Source of the DNA: Gynuella sunshinyii YC6258
GTDB lineage: Bacteria > Pseudomonadota > Gammaproteobacteria > Pseudomonadales > Natronospirillaceae
DNA length: 64,000 bases
Direction: 5' to 3'
Assembly (NCBI RefSeq): GCF_000940805.1
Contig: NZ_CP007142.1
Location: forward strand, 3,696,593 to 3,760,592
In this document: positions 19,701-27,833 of the stretch, in pieces
Layout of the letters: each line of letters opens with the position of its first letter
Numbering within the stretch: the first letter of the stretch is position 1
Made by a program: the position numbers and the translations under genes
The notes under the pieces: generated by a model
Seen by the model: only the letters and a program-made list of their open reading frames with translations
Told to the model about the DNA's origin: nothing
The model's database searches: none

Positions 19701-22566
19701 GCTGAAAATCGCCAGCGGCGATCATATTGAGCTGGCCCGACAGCTGATCCAATGCCATGCCTACTGGCGCCTGAAAGGATTGATGGTGGATCTGGTTATC
19801 TGGAATGAGGATCACGTTGGCTATCGCCAGCGCCTGCAGGACCAGATCATGGGACTGATTGCCACTGGCATTGAAGCTCATGCCATCGACCGGCCTGGCG
19901 GCATCTTCGTTCGCTCTGCCGAACAGATTTCCAGTGAAGACCGCATTTTGTTACAGGCCGTTGCACGGGCCATCCTGTCCGATAATCGGGGAACACTGGA
20001 AGAACAGGTAAACCGGCGTCAGCTGGTGGAACGTCGGGTGCCGGCACTGGCCACTACCCGTACCCTGCGCTATAAGTCTGCCGATTCGTCCGGCAAGCCA
20101 AGAAAAGACTTGTTGTTGGGTAATGGCGTGGGGGGATTCAGTGCCGATGGCCGTGAATATATTATAACCACCAGTCAGGATCACCAGACCCCCTTGCCCT
20201 GGGTGAATGTACTGGCCAATCCACATTTTGGTACCGTGGTGGCGGAAAGCGGACTGGCCTACACCTGGAGTGAGAATGCCCACGAATACCGCCTGACCCC
20301 CTGGAGCGAGGACGCTGTTGGTGCTTCAGGCGGCGAAGCTCTGTACCTGCGCGATGAGGATACTGGCTATTACTGGTCACCCTCGCCACAGCCGAGTCGG
20401 GGAGCCACGCCTTATGTCAGCCGTCACGGTTTTGGCTACAGTATTTTTGAACACACGGAAAATGGCATTCATACCGAACTCTGTGTCTACGTGGATTTGC
20501 ACGAAAGTGTGAAATATTCGGTTCTGAAGGTCCGTAATCTGTCGGGCCGGCCACGGCGCTTGTCTGCTACCGGTTTTGTGGAGTGGGTACTGGGTGATCT
20601 GCGGTCGAAATCCGCGCTCCATGTGGTCACTGAAATCGACGCCGGCAGTGGAGCCCTGTTTGCCCGCAATGCCTACAGTACTGAATTTGGCAGTCGAGTG
20701 GCCTTCTGGGATGTGGATGATCTGTCGCGCACACTCACTGGCGACCGCACAGAGTTTCTTGGCCGCAACGGTACCTTGCGTCGGCCAGAAGCCATGAAAC
20801 GGGCGCATTTGTCCGGTCGATTGGGCGCAGCGCTTGACCCCTGCGGCGCGATCCAGGTGCCGTTCGAACTGATGGATGGCCAGGTACGCGACATCATTTT
20901 TCGGTTGGGATCCGGACAGGACCTGCCACAAACCCGTGCACTGGCCCAACGTCTTCGAAGATCCGGTACCGCTCGGGCAGCCTTGAAGCAGGTACAGCAG
21001 TACTGGCAACGCACATTGGGTGCGGTACAGGTGGATACTCCCGACGTAGCTCTCAATCTGCTTGCCAACGGCTGGTTGGTTTACCAGACCATGGCTTGCC
21101 GTTTCTGGGCCCGAAGTGGTTTTTATCAATCTGGTGGCGCTTTCGGTTTTCGTGATCAGTTACAGGATGCGATGGCGCTGATGCACGCGCAACCGGAGCT
21201 GTTGCGTCAACATCTATTGCAATGTGCCAGCCGACAGTATTCCCAAGGCGATGTCCAGCACTGGTGGCATCCACCTCTGGGACGAGGTGTGCGGACCCGC
21301 TGCTCTGATGATTATCTGTGGTTACCACTGGCCGCCTGCCGCTATGTGCTGGGTACCGGTGATACCGGCGTACTGGACGAAATGGTTGGGTTCATCGATG
21401 GCCGTCCATTGAATGATGATGAAGAGTCTTACTACGACCTGCCGGTCGTCAGCAATGAAACCGCCAGCCTGTATCAGCATTGTGTGCGTGCCATTCAACA
21501 CGGTCTGAACTTTGGTGACAAAGGGCTACCATTGATGGGCTCCGGCGACTGGAACGACGGCATGAATCTGGTAGGTATTCACGGTCGGGGGGAAAGCGTG
21601 TGGCTGGGTTTCCTGTTGTATCAGGTGCTACAGGGATTCGCTGAAGTAGCTGACGGGCGTGACGACCCGGAATTTGCCGGTCGCTGCCACTCCGAAGCCA
21701 AAAAACTGCGTGCCAACCTGGCACAACATGCCTGGGACGGCAGCTGGTATCGCCGCGCCTGGTTTGATGACGGCACGCCATTGGGTTCTGCGGTCAATCC
21801 CGAATGCAGTATCGATTCCATTGCCCAGAGCTGGTCGGTGTTGTCGGGCGCGGGTGACGACAAGCGTTGTCGTGTAGCGATGGACGCACTGGATCAACAT
21901 CTGGTGCGGCGTGATCACAAACTGATTCAGTTGCTCGACCCACCCTTTGATACATCGGACATGAATCCCGGTTATATAAAAGGTTATGTACCAGGCGTGA
22001 GAGAGAACGGTGGTCAATACACTCATGCTGCTATCTGGGCAGCGATGGCGTTTGCCGCCCTGGGTGACAGCCGTGCCTGGGAACTGTTGCACCTGATCAA
22101 CCCCATTAATCATGGTCAGACTCCCCAGGATGTGGCGATTTACAAAGTAGAGCCCTATGTGGTGGCTGCCGATGTGTATGGCGTTTCACCTCACACCGGA
22201 CGAGGAGGCTGGACCTGGTACACGGGTTCGTCCGGCTGGTTGTATCGTCTGATTCTGGAATCTCTGCTTGGACTGACACGGAAGTCCGACAATTTATACA
22301 TTCAACCCTGTCTGCCGGAACACTGGACAACCTATTCAATCCACTATCGTTTCGGTAGCACAGTCTATGAAATTGTGGTCACACAAACGGTTGCTGACAG
22401 TACCGGCATTAACATTACTCTGGATGGTGTGAGACTGGCGCAACCCTGTATTCCTTTGACGGATGACCAACAGCCGCATCAGGTGAAAGTCTTCCTGCAA
22501 CGTGTCGGGCCCGCCCGGCATCAGACACATACTGACATGACAAAGACCACGAGGAAGACCTCATGA
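13762..22566 (+). CDS. Cyclic beta-glucan synthase (GT84 / GH94 multidomain)
   Basis: 2,934 residues, matching the ~2,800-2,900 residues usual for NdvB/Cgs proteins. Membrane helices lie near 415-470, 833-880 and 950-1002. Between the first two is the GT84 glycosyltransferase domain with the acidic motif YVITLDTDTQLP near 639. Then come a glycoamylase-like domain (WGVSESGYNSVDAGLNY near 1460) and two tandem carbohydrate-binding/GH94 halves; the last keeps the phosphorylase-type motif GSGDWNDGMN near 2593. The family uses UDP-glucose to build, cyclise and trim periplasmic cyclic beta-1,2-glucans at the inner membrane. The start has ATGAGGGA upstream. The stop overlaps the next gene by four bases. 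Fragments of a second copy occur at 34.4 kb. Confidence 0.92.
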   Translation: MTITIIPRILLHTARAWLRPASVADQAPLRAELFSADQMEQHGKALAQTHSTRTFCKRDLLLKRLAANEQVLTATCRLLMTIIKDHQRIAPAGEWLLDNFYLIEEQIRTARHHLPKGYSRELPRLEQGVSQGLPRVYDIALNAISHGDGRVDAEILNRFVAAYQTVTPLTLGELWAIPIMLRLALIENLRRVSVHIADARLYLNQAQVWASQMMEVAERDPKNLILIIADMARSNPPMVSPFVAELARRLQGHGPALALPLTWIEQRLAESSLTIEQMVQSENQQQAADQVSISNSIASLRWLGAMDWREFVENSSCVEQLLRQDSSGDYGSMDFATRDRYRQVIDGLAKRTSFSEAEITHIVITLALEGARQHGRDAPAAHVGFYLIDRGRPQLDDALTAPGPLASLRRVRGIRMPIVWYLGSITLLTIVFTTLLLILAHTASVEGWRLSALGVLAALASSQLASMLVNWIATLVVEPQRLPRMDYTRGLPQEMRTLVVIPTLLRSTRDTECLLEALEVRFLGNRDAHIHFALLTDFRDASEDHNYGDDVLLQQARIGIEKLNAKYRNPHTAISKVDYFFLFHRPRSWNSQERMWMGYERKRGKLADLNALLRGRGQKCFSLIVGQIDTLSTVKYVITLDTDTQLPRDSARQFVATMAHPLNRPHFDGKKRRISSGYGILQPRMAASLAGTNRSRYARLCGEEPGIDPYTRSVSDVYQDLFGEGSFIGKGIYDVDAFDQVLKNQLPENRILSHDLLEGCYARSGLLSDVQLYEEYPVRYDTDMCRRERWIRGDWQIARWLLPWVPGPEGRTVRNPLSALSRWKIFDNLRRSVEPLALLMLILTGWWIMPDTGAWTLAAVAILLLPPVLAGLLAGGSKPKGMQWKHHLSSTLDSTGHGLGQAVFRLACLPHEAVFNLAAILRSTGRMLFSHHGLLEWSTSTVAEQQNRYGTGVAGAVCTLWAAPVLAAVNVAGLMLLRPDVLIPLPLLVLWFAAPGLAWWLSLPQSDREVTLNAEQTRFLQRIARKSWAYFDHFAGADDHWLVPDNVQEHPGPVVAHRTSPTNIGLSLLANVTACDFGFIPAGVLLQRTADCFLTLDQLKRHWGHFYNWYDTETLLPLHPHYISSVDSGNLAGHLLTLRVALQDLPEQKILHPRFLSGLATTLDIVEQGIEADIDRKMVLASESEAVLKQLHTILDAACAHPPANITSAIQQLESLIRGTDELAACLATGTEARTWADDLQKQCCCTLHDLNLLAPWLTMPEAPASLSMFVEDADIPALGELAKRSMAQLATIDIRLQTPMTSEESVWLNLLRQLTETGNGHLTRRISQTAQLAQQAVGFAAMEYDFLYDNTRHLLAVGYNIDELRRDAGFYDLLASEARLCSFVAIAQGQVPQENWFALGRLLTTAGGDPVLVSWSGSMFEYLMPMLVMPSYAGTLLDQTCRAAVARQIAYGQQRSVPWGVSESGYNSVDAGLNYQYHAFGVPGLGLKRGMAEDLVIAPYASALALMVAPEAACANLQRLAANGVEGCYGMYEAVDYTPARLTRNQTSVVVRSFMAHHQGMSLLALAFRLLDRPMQRRFESDPLCRSALLLLQEKIPKATIFQPLIDENAEAGALFEAAENSVFAAVGPDTQTPEVQLLSNGQYHVMLTNAGGGYSRCRDLAVTRWREDTTCDNWGTFIYLRDTGSGEFWSATHQPTLKGAQSYSALFSEGRAEYRRRDQDIETHSEIVVSPEDDIELRRIRITNRSSDLRSLDVTSYAEVVLAPVAADMMQPSFSNLFVQTEILPGANAIICTRRPRSIDDKAPYMFQLLAVHGNDEDFDIGRISADTDRICFIGRGRTLVAPEALSKTGELSGNQGSVLDPIVAIRCPFSLVAEKTITLDLVTGVADSREACLALIGKYQDRHLTDRVLDLAWTHSGVILRQINASESDAGLYRHLASSILYANAALRSDSAVLMQNRRNQSGLWGYAISGDLPIVLLKIASGDHIELARQLIQCHAYWRLKGLMVDLVIWNEDHVGYRQRLQDQIMGLIATGIEAHAIDRPGGIFVRSAEQISSEDRILLQAVARAILSDNRGTLEEQVNRRQLVERRVPALATTRTLRYKSADSSGKPRKDLLLGNGVGGFSADGREYIITTSQDHQTPLPWVNVLANPHFGTVVAESGLAYTWSENAHEYRLTPWSEDAVGASGGEALYLRDEDTGYYWSPSPQPSRGATPYVSRHGFGYSIFEHTENGIHTELCVYVDLHESVKYSVLKVRNLSGRPRRLSATGFVEWVLGDLRSKSALHVVTEIDAGSGALFARNAYSTEFGSRVAFWDVDDLSRTLTGDRTEFLGRNGTLRRPEAMKRAHLSGRLGAALDPCGAIQVPFELMDGQVRDIIFRLGSGQDLPQTRALAQRLRRSGTARAALKQVQQYWQRTLGAVQVDTPDVALNLLANGWLVYQTMACRFWARSGFYQSGGAFGFRDQLQDAMALMHAQPELLRQHLLQCASRQYSQGDVQHWWHPPLGRGVRTRCSDDYLWLPLAACRYVLGTGDTGVLDEMVGFIDGRPLNDDEESYYDLPVVSNETASLYQHCVRAIQHGLNFGDKGLPLMGSGDWNDGMNLVGIHGRGESVWLGFLLYQVLQGFAEVADGRDDPEFAGRCHSEAKKLRANLAQHAWDGSWYRRAWFDDGTPLGSAVNPECSIDSIAQSWSVLSGAGDDKRCRVAMDALDQHLVRRDHKLIQLLDPPFDTSDMNPGYIKGYVPGVRENGGQYTHAAIWAAMAFAALGDSRAWELLHLINPINHGQTPQDVAIYKVEPYVVAADVYGVSPHTGRGGWTWYTGSSGWLYRLILESLLGLTRKSDNLYIQPCLPEHWTTYSIHYRFGSTVYEIVVTQTVADSTGINITLDGVRLAQPCIPLTDDQQPHQVKVFLQRVGPARHQTHTDMTKTTRKTS

Positions 22567-23213
22567 ACCTCACCAGCCTTGTTTCACCACTGCGTATTTA
22601 TCTGATCCGTCACGCGGAGACCGATTGGACATTGAGTCGCCGTTACACCGGACATACAGAGATTGCACTCACGGCAAACGGCGAAGTGGAAGCACAGAAA
22701 TTAGGACATCGTTTGCGCGATACTCCATTTACCCATGTGTTTACCAGCCCGCGTCTGCGAGCGCGGCAAACCTGCCGACTCGCGCAATTGGGCAATCGAG
22801 CCGATATCGACCCGGATCTGGATGAATGGAATTATGGCGATTATGAAGGATTGCGCTCGGTGGATATCCGACACCAGCGACCGGAGTGGAATCTGTTTCA
22901 GAATGGCTGTCCGCAGGGCGAGACGCCTGAACAGGTTAGTGAGCGCGCTGACCGGCTTATTGATCGGCTAGGGAGTTATCATGGCAATGTGGTGGTGTTT
23001 TCCCACGGTCACTTTGGCAGCACAGTCGCGGTTCGCTGGATCGGGTTGCCAATAGCGACCGCAGAGCACTTCCCGTTGGCCACGGCATCCATCAGCATAC
23101 TTGCGTTCAATCCTCAGCACCTCGAAACACCTGTGATTGCATTGTGGAATGCCATATTACCCCGGCAAATGAGTCCGCCGGTCAATTTGGCGGATACCGC
23201 TTTGCGTTTGTAG
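22563..23213 (+). CDS. Histidine phosphatase family protein (phosphoglycerate mutase-like)
   Basis: 216 residues, starting in an ATGA overlap with the glucan synthase stop, so translationally coupled. YLIRHAETDWTLSRRYTGHT carries the catalytic RHxE/T motif near residue 18; the partner motif is VVVFSHGHFGSTVAVRW, and the distal Glu lies in WNYGDYEGLRS. Family members remove phosphate from small molecules or sugars. The fusion-like coupling to a glucan synthase suggests a phosphorylated sugar or nucleotide connected with glucan synthesis, but that is inference. Confidence 0.85.
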   Translation: MNLTSLVSPLRIYLIRHAETDWTLSRRYTGHTEIALTANGEVEAQKLGHRLRDTPFTHVFTSPRLRARQTCRLAQLGNRADIDPDLDEWNYGDYEGLRSVDIRHQRPEWNLFQNGCPQGETPEQVSERADRLIDRLGSYHGNVVVFSHGHFGSTVAVRWIGLPIATAEHFPLATASISILAFNPQHLETPVIALWNAILPRQMSPPVNLADTALRL

Positions 23214-23246
23214 CGGCAGCCTCCGCAAGAACAAGGCAAACTGATC

Positions 23247-23984
23247 TCAGGTTGATAATCCCGGTGATAGGCGATCAGTTTCTTTTTTGACAACGGCATA
23301 GCATTCACAACTGAGTTGTTCGAGATGGGAGCGGTTCAATACCGTAATCTGGCCACGGTTGTAATTGATGATGCCCAGCCTGTGTAGTTTGCCCGCCGCT
23401 TCAGTAACGCCTTCACGACGCACGCCCAGCATGTTGGCGATCAGCTCCTGCGTCATGTTCAATTGATTACCGGGCAAGCGATCCAGGGACAGTAGTAACC
23501 AACGGCACAACTGCTGAAGGATGGTGTGGTGTCGATTACAAACGGCCGTCTGAGCCATTTGCGTGATCAGACATTGTGTATACCGAAGCAGTAACAGCAG
23601 AAGGTCACCGTGCATATTGAATTCGTTTTTCAGGTGTTGTCTCGATAATCGGTATGCCTGACCAGCACTTTGCACAACCGCGCGATTGAGAGAGCTGTCA
23701 CTGCCCATGAACAATGCGACACCAATGATTCCTTCGTTACCCACTACGGAAATTTCGGCGGATGCACCGTTTTCCAGTACATACAACAGTGACACGATAC
23801 TCGTGATGGGAAAATACACATAATGTTGCGCATCACCGGATTCATACAACACCTTACCCAACGTCAGATTGACCAGTTCAAGGTGCGGAAAAATGCGTTG
23901 GCGGATATCGGGAGACAGGGCCATTAGTAATTGATTTTGATCCGGAGAGGGTGGTTCGGTGGGCATAGCCATGCAGACCTCCAT
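23247..23984 (-). CDS. Crp/Fnr-family transcriptional regulator
   Basis: 245 residues (alternative starts shift this by four). The N-terminal cyclic-nucleotide-binding-like beta barrel (LGKVLYESGDAQHYVYFPIT, SVVGNEGIIGVALFMG) lacks the full cAMP phosphate-binding cassette, so the effector is uncertain. The C-terminal winged helix is clear (ELIANMLGVRREGVTEAAGK). Convergent with the phosphatase. A truncated paralogue lies at 34998. Confidence 0.88.
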   Translation of the reverse strand: MEVCMAMPTEPPSPDQNQLLMALSPDIRQRIFPHLELVNLTLGKVLYESGDAQHYVYFPITSIVSLLYVLENGASAEISVVGNEGIIGVALFMGSDSSLNRAVVQSAGQAYRLSRQHLKNEFNMHGDLLLLLLRYTQCLITQMAQTAVCNRHHTILQQLCRWLLLSLDRLPGNQLNMTQELIANMLGVRREGVTEAAGKLHRLGIINYNRGQITVLNRSHLEQLSCECYAVVKKETDRLSPGLST

Positions 23985-24318
23985 GTGATGAGCCGAATTT
24001 GACTGGGGTATGTAGAGTGCGGGTCGTCCATGCTACGCCTATTTATGCACAAATAGTATGTCATCCACTAAAAGCACTATTCAGAGTGCGCTACCGCACC
24101 GACACGCCCAGTGATGCCGTGCAGACTAACGTCGCAGATGTTTTTTATATGGTTCAGTACACCGTTATTGCACAGTAAATCCGAGTACCGAAACATCCAT
24201 TTACGGTTTTACCGAAGTCGATGGCAGACATATTTTCAACTCAAGCTCATTTCAGTATGTAGATGCTGATGCTTCACCTCAGGGGCAATCAGCAGCAACA
24301 CCTCACAGGAGCATTCCC
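23985..24318. other. Divergent promoter region
   Basis: 334 bases between the Crp-like gene (minus) and the small gene at 24319 (plus). It should contain both promoters; no operator was identified. Confidence 0.4.
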
Positions 24319-24507
24319 ATGAAATACAACATCAAAGATCAATTAAAAACCATGTTTGATAAGATCAAAAGCAAATTAAAGGATCTTACTGACAGTCTCT
24401 TTGGCAAGTCTGATAAGGACGAGAACCCTGGGTCAAAAGGGCCGGTAGCCCCGTCAAAAAGGCCGGTAGCCCCTTCCCCACAAGTGGAGAAAGTGGCAGA
24501 GAAGTAG
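24319..24507 (+). CDS. Small charged hypothetical protein
   Basis: 62 residues with a good ribosome site (CAGGAGCATTCCC before ATG). The first half is an amphipathic lysine-rich helix (MFDKIKSKLKDLTDSLFG); the second is a low-complexity tail in which GPVAPSK/RPVAPSP is repeated. No signal peptide or known family. Convergent with the fusion oxidoreductase gene. Confidence 0.55.
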   Translation: MKYNIKDQLKTMFDKIKSKLKDLTDSLFGKSDKDENPGSKGPVAPSKRPVAPSPQVEKVAEK

Positions 24508-24566
24508 TCTGATGCCTCTGATCAGGAGAATCCATGGACTTGCCGGAACGATGGAGCTGAGCTGGA

Positions 24567-26717
24567 TCATCCTCTTCTCCAGGCATGATATTTTTCCAGC
24601 CATGCCAGTACCCGTTGTGGCGCGTGCGCTCGTTTCCACTCCCCAGCGGCGTATTTGTTAGCTTCTGCCCAAGTAGGGTAGGTGTGTATTGTGCCCAGAA
24701 TCTTGTTTAACCCGAGGCCGTGTTTCATGGCGAGCACGAATTCTGCCATCAAATCCCCGCTGTGTTCACCGATCATGGTGACCCCGAGAATCTGGTCTTT
24801 GCCGGGTTTTGTGAGTACTTTGACAAATCCCCGGGCAGCTCCGTCGGCAATAGCTCTGTCAAGATCATCCAGATTATAACGGGTGACTTCGTAGGCGATT
24901 CCTTTTGCCTTGGCGTCCTGTTCGTTAAGTCCCACCCGGGCAATTTCCGGATCGGTAAACGTTGTCCAGGGAATGACCCGATAATCGACTTTGAATTTTT
25001 TAAAGTGTCCAAACAGCGCATTGACCGCTGCATACCAGGCCTGATGAGAAGCGGTGTGGGTAAATTGATATGGCCCGGCCACATCACCTGCAGCAAATAT
25101 GTTCGGGTACAGGGTTTCGAGATAATCGTTGGTGATGATAGCGCGGTCAGTTTCGATGCCCAGTGCTTCAAGGCCGTAACCCTCCAGCCTTGCCACCCGG
25201 CCAACAGCGCAAATCAAAGAATCAAACTCAATTGCCTGTTCTTTGCCATCATGCTCCACAATCAGGCGTTTGCAATCTGCTGTTTTCTCGCAACGAAGAG
25301 CCTGGTACCCGGTCAGTAATGTTACTCCGTCATTCTGTAAACTTGTTGCGGCCAATTCCGAAACCTCTTCATCTTCGCGCACTAATATCCTGGGGGCCAT
25401 TTCCACCTGAGTGACAGTCGACCCTAAACGCGCGAAACTCTGAGCCAGCTCGCAACCTATCGGGCCGCCCCCCAATACCACCAGGCGGGGAGGGGGAATA
25501 TCAAGTTGTGCAAACTGTTCCCAGAGAGTGTCGCTGGTGACATAACCGACATCCTCAATCCCGGGCAACGGCGGCACAAACGGACGCGCGCCGGTAGCCA
25601 ATACAATGGCCCGACTGGTAAGACGCTGGCTTTCACCATCGTTACGAGCAATCTCCACAGTCCAGGGATCAATCAAGCGGGCATATCCCTGAATCACATC
25701 CACCCCAAGGCCTTCGTACCGCTCGATACTGTCGTGAGGTTCGATAGTACGAATCACCTCTTGAATTCGCTGCATGACGTGGCGAAAAGAAAATCGTGGT
25801 TCGACGCTTTCAAGTCCATAATGTTGTGCATGCCGCATTTGCTGCGCCAGCTTCGCGCTTCTGATCAGCGCCTTACTGGGTACACACCCGTAATTAAGAC
25901 AGTCGCCTCCCATTTTATGGGCTTCAATCAGAGTGACTTTCGCTTTTACCGCAGCGGCAATATAGGCGCTTACCAGACCGCCGGCACCGGCACCAATCAC
26001 AATCAGATTGCGGTCAAACTGTCTGGGCTTCCGATAACCGGCATATACCCGGCGAGCCTTGATAACATTCAGTATTTTTTTGGCGACCAACGGAAATAAT
26101 CCCAGCACAGCAAACGATATCAGCAGCGATGCAGACAGGATGTCTGACAAGCCTTCCAGTTGAGCGAGCTGAGTGCCTGCATTCACATATACCAGTGTGC
26201 CGGCCAGCATGCCGACCTGACTGATCCAATAAAACGTCACAGCACGAATCGGCGTCAGTCCCATCAACAGGTTAATCAAAAAGAACGGAAAAACCGGTAC
26301 CAGCCTCAAAGTAAACAAATAAAAGGCTCCATCTTTCTGGATACCTTCGTTGATGAGCTGCAAACGATGACCAAAGCGCTTTTGTATCGCCTCTTTGAGC
26401 AGATACCGGGACGCCAGAAAGGCCAGGGTGGCCCCTATCGTACTGGCGAACGACACAATCACCGTTCCCCAGAACAGACCAAATAAAGCTCCGGCCGCCA
26501 ACGTCATGATCACTGCGCCCGGCAGAGACAAAGCCGTGATCAGCACATAAAACAACAGAAACACACCCGCCACCAGGATCGGTTGTTCGACCTGCCAGAC
26601 CTTAAACTGTGATAATCCGGATTTTAAAGCTTCCAAAGTCAGCAGTTGGTTGAGATCGAAATAGAAAAAGCTGACGACAACCATCGCGATGGCCATCAAT
26701 AGGAGTGGTCTTTTCAT
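24567..26717 (-). CDS. TVP38/DedA-like membrane domain fused to a flavin disulfide reductase
   Basis: 716 residues. The first ~220 are a polytopic TVP38/TMEM64 (SNARE-associated) domain with several helices (LPGAVIMTLAAGALFGLFWG, ASRYLLKEAI). From ~235 onward is a class I pyridine nucleotide-disulfide oxidoreductase: FAD site VIGAGAGGLVSAYIA, redox-active CLNYGC near 268 followed by VPSK, NAD(P)-binding VVLGGGPIGCELAQSF, second FAD motif IFAAGDVAG, and a dimerisation domain ending FVLAMKHGLGLNKILGTIH. The reductase resembles mercuric reductase but has no heavy-metal-associated domain and no C-terminal Cys pair, so mercury reduction is not supported. Such fusions are known in databases but their substrate is undefined. 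Confidence 0.88.
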   Translation of the reverse strand: MKRPLLLMAIAMVVVSFFYFDLNQLLTLEALKSGLSQFKVWQVEQPILVAGVFLLFYVLITALSLPGAVIMTLAAGALFGLFWGTVIVSFASTIGATLAFLASRYLLKEAIQKRFGHRLQLINEGIQKDGAFYLFTLRLVPVFPFFLINLLMGLTPIRAVTFYWISQVGMLAGTLVYVNAGTQLAQLEGLSDILSASLLISFAVLGLFPLVAKKILNVIKARRVYAGYRKPRQFDRNLIVIGAGAGGLVSAYIAAAVKAKVTLIEAHKMGGDCLNYGCVPSKALIRSAKLAQQMRHAQHYGLESVEPRFSFRHVMQRIQEVIRTIEPHDSIERYEGLGVDVIQGYARLIDPWTVEIARNDGESQRLTSRAIVLATGARPFVPPLPGIEDVGYVTSDTLWEQFAQLDIPPPRLVVLGGGPIGCELAQSFARLGSTVTQVEMAPRILVREDEEVSELAATSLQNDGVTLLTGYQALRCEKTADCKRLIVEHDGKEQAIEFDSLICAVGRVARLEGYGLEALGIETDRAIITNDYLETLYPNIFAAGDVAGPYQFTHTASHQAWYAAVNALFGHFKKFKVDYRVIPWTTFTDPEIARVGLNEQDAKAKGIAYEVTRYNLDDLDRAIADGAARGFVKVLTKPGKDQILGVTMIGEHSGDLMAEFVLAMKHGLGLNKILGTIHTYPTWAEANKYAAGEWKRAHAPQRVLAWLEKYHAWRRG

Positions 26718-27107
26718 GCATGTGTCCCAAGTGCTGATTCAAGCCGCATATTTTTAACATCTGTTAATAATTTACCTGCTCAATAACCATATGGCAGGTT
26801 GTGAGCCGGTTTTACGCTGGTGAGGGTTGGAAATCCAGGTTTCTATTCACTGTGCCATACATTCTGGCACGAAATCCTGAAAACTGGTGCCGGGTCTGGT
26901 GGTCGAGTGTTTTGATTTCTCACACATTTCATAGTGTCATTATTTGAGACATGATTCGATTCGGAAAGTTCCACTGCAGTTGCGATCACCTGACGAATAC
27001 TATAAAAACGGGTCAGGTTTCATTAGGGTATCCTTTACGCCCGGGGTCACCGTCATATATTCATCATCTATCATGCGGGGCCTGTTGGGCTCACGCCAGG
27101 TTTTACT
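26718..27107. other. Divergent intergenic region
   Basis: 390 bases between the fusion oxidoreductase (minus) and the phosphopantetheinyl transferase (plus). A short palindrome TGCCATACATTCTGGCA is visible at about 26852. No gene was found; promoters for both sides are expected. Confidence 0.4.
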
Positions 27108-27833
27108 ATGAACAGCTTTTATGTTAACTCAGCCCAGGTATCATGGTTTGACAACGATCTCCTCTCAATCTTCCAGACGAGCTTCGATGCCACTGCCTAT
27201 GACGATGGACTGATTACGGAACTGAATCCTGATTACCATGCATTTATTCAGAAAGCGGTCACGAAGCGAAAATCGGAATTTGTTGCCGGTCGTTTTTGTG
27301 CACTTAAATCTCTGCAAAAATGGGGGATAGGGGACGCGTTTATCCCGGTGGGAGAGAAGCGCAGTCCTGTCTGGCCATCGGGGATCATTGGTTCTATCAG
27401 TCATTGCCAGTCCTACGCAATGGCAGTGACAACACAATCCCGATATTCAAAGGCGGTGGGTATTGATGTTGAAGATATGGTCGAACCAGAAATGGCGGAT
27501 AAACTGCAGGACACCATTATCAATCCTGATGAGCTTGTTCTGCAGGCGGGTATTGAACCACCGAATGTTGTCTTTACACTGATCTTTTCAATGAAAGAAA
27601 GCTTCTTCAAAGCCGTATATCCGCATGTTGGTTATTATTTTGATTTTTCAGCCATATCTCTGCAAACCATTGACTGGCACATGGGCAGGGCTGAATTCAA
27701 AATCAATCAGAATCTCAGTGACACATTCAAAACCGGTGACCGGCTATCCGGACAATTCAAAATGCTTGAGGATAAAAAAATCGTAACCTTGATCCACATT
27801 AAAAATAATCCATCAGAATACCGGGAGCCTTAA
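27108..27833 (+). CDS. 4'-phosphopantetheinyl transferase (EntD-type)
   Basis: 241 residues with the EntD/Sfp signature in order: VAGRFCALKSLQ, WPSGIIGSISHC, AVGIDVEDM (the Mg-binding Asp/Glu pair) and FSMKESFFKAVYP. It transfers phosphopantetheine from CoA to a serine of carrier proteins in fatty acid, polyketide, siderophore or peptide synthesis. No carrier protein or synthase lies in the window, so the partner is elsewhere. The TAATG overlap with the next gene implies an operon. Confidence 0.9.
   Translation: MNSFYVNSAQVSWFDNDLLSIFQTSFDATAYDDGLITELNPDYHAFIQKAVTKRKSEFVAGRFCALKSLQKWGIGDAFIPVGEKRSPVWPSGIIGSISHCQSYAMAVTTQSRYSKAVGIDVEDMVEPEMADKLQDTIINPDELVLQAGIEPPNVVFTLIFSMKESFFKAVYPHVGYYFDFSAISLQTIDWHMGRAEFKINQNLSDTFKTGDRLSGQFKMLEDKKIVTLIHIKNNPSEYREP

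Noticed and set aside
19084-21129. Long antisense frames (up to 265 codons) opposite the glucan synthase gene
   Set aside because: They are shadows of a GC-rich coding strand with strong codon periodicity; no ribosome sites or protein motifs.
24720-26099. Plus-strand frames of ~200 codons opposite the fusion oxidoreductase
   Set aside because: Antisense to a gene with complete, conserved motifs; no independent evidence of coding.
24567-26717. Mercuric reductase (merA) as the name of the fusion oxidoreductase
   Set aside because: The enzyme core is similar, but the N-terminal metal-binding domain and C-terminal cysteine pair are missing and no mer genes are adjacent.
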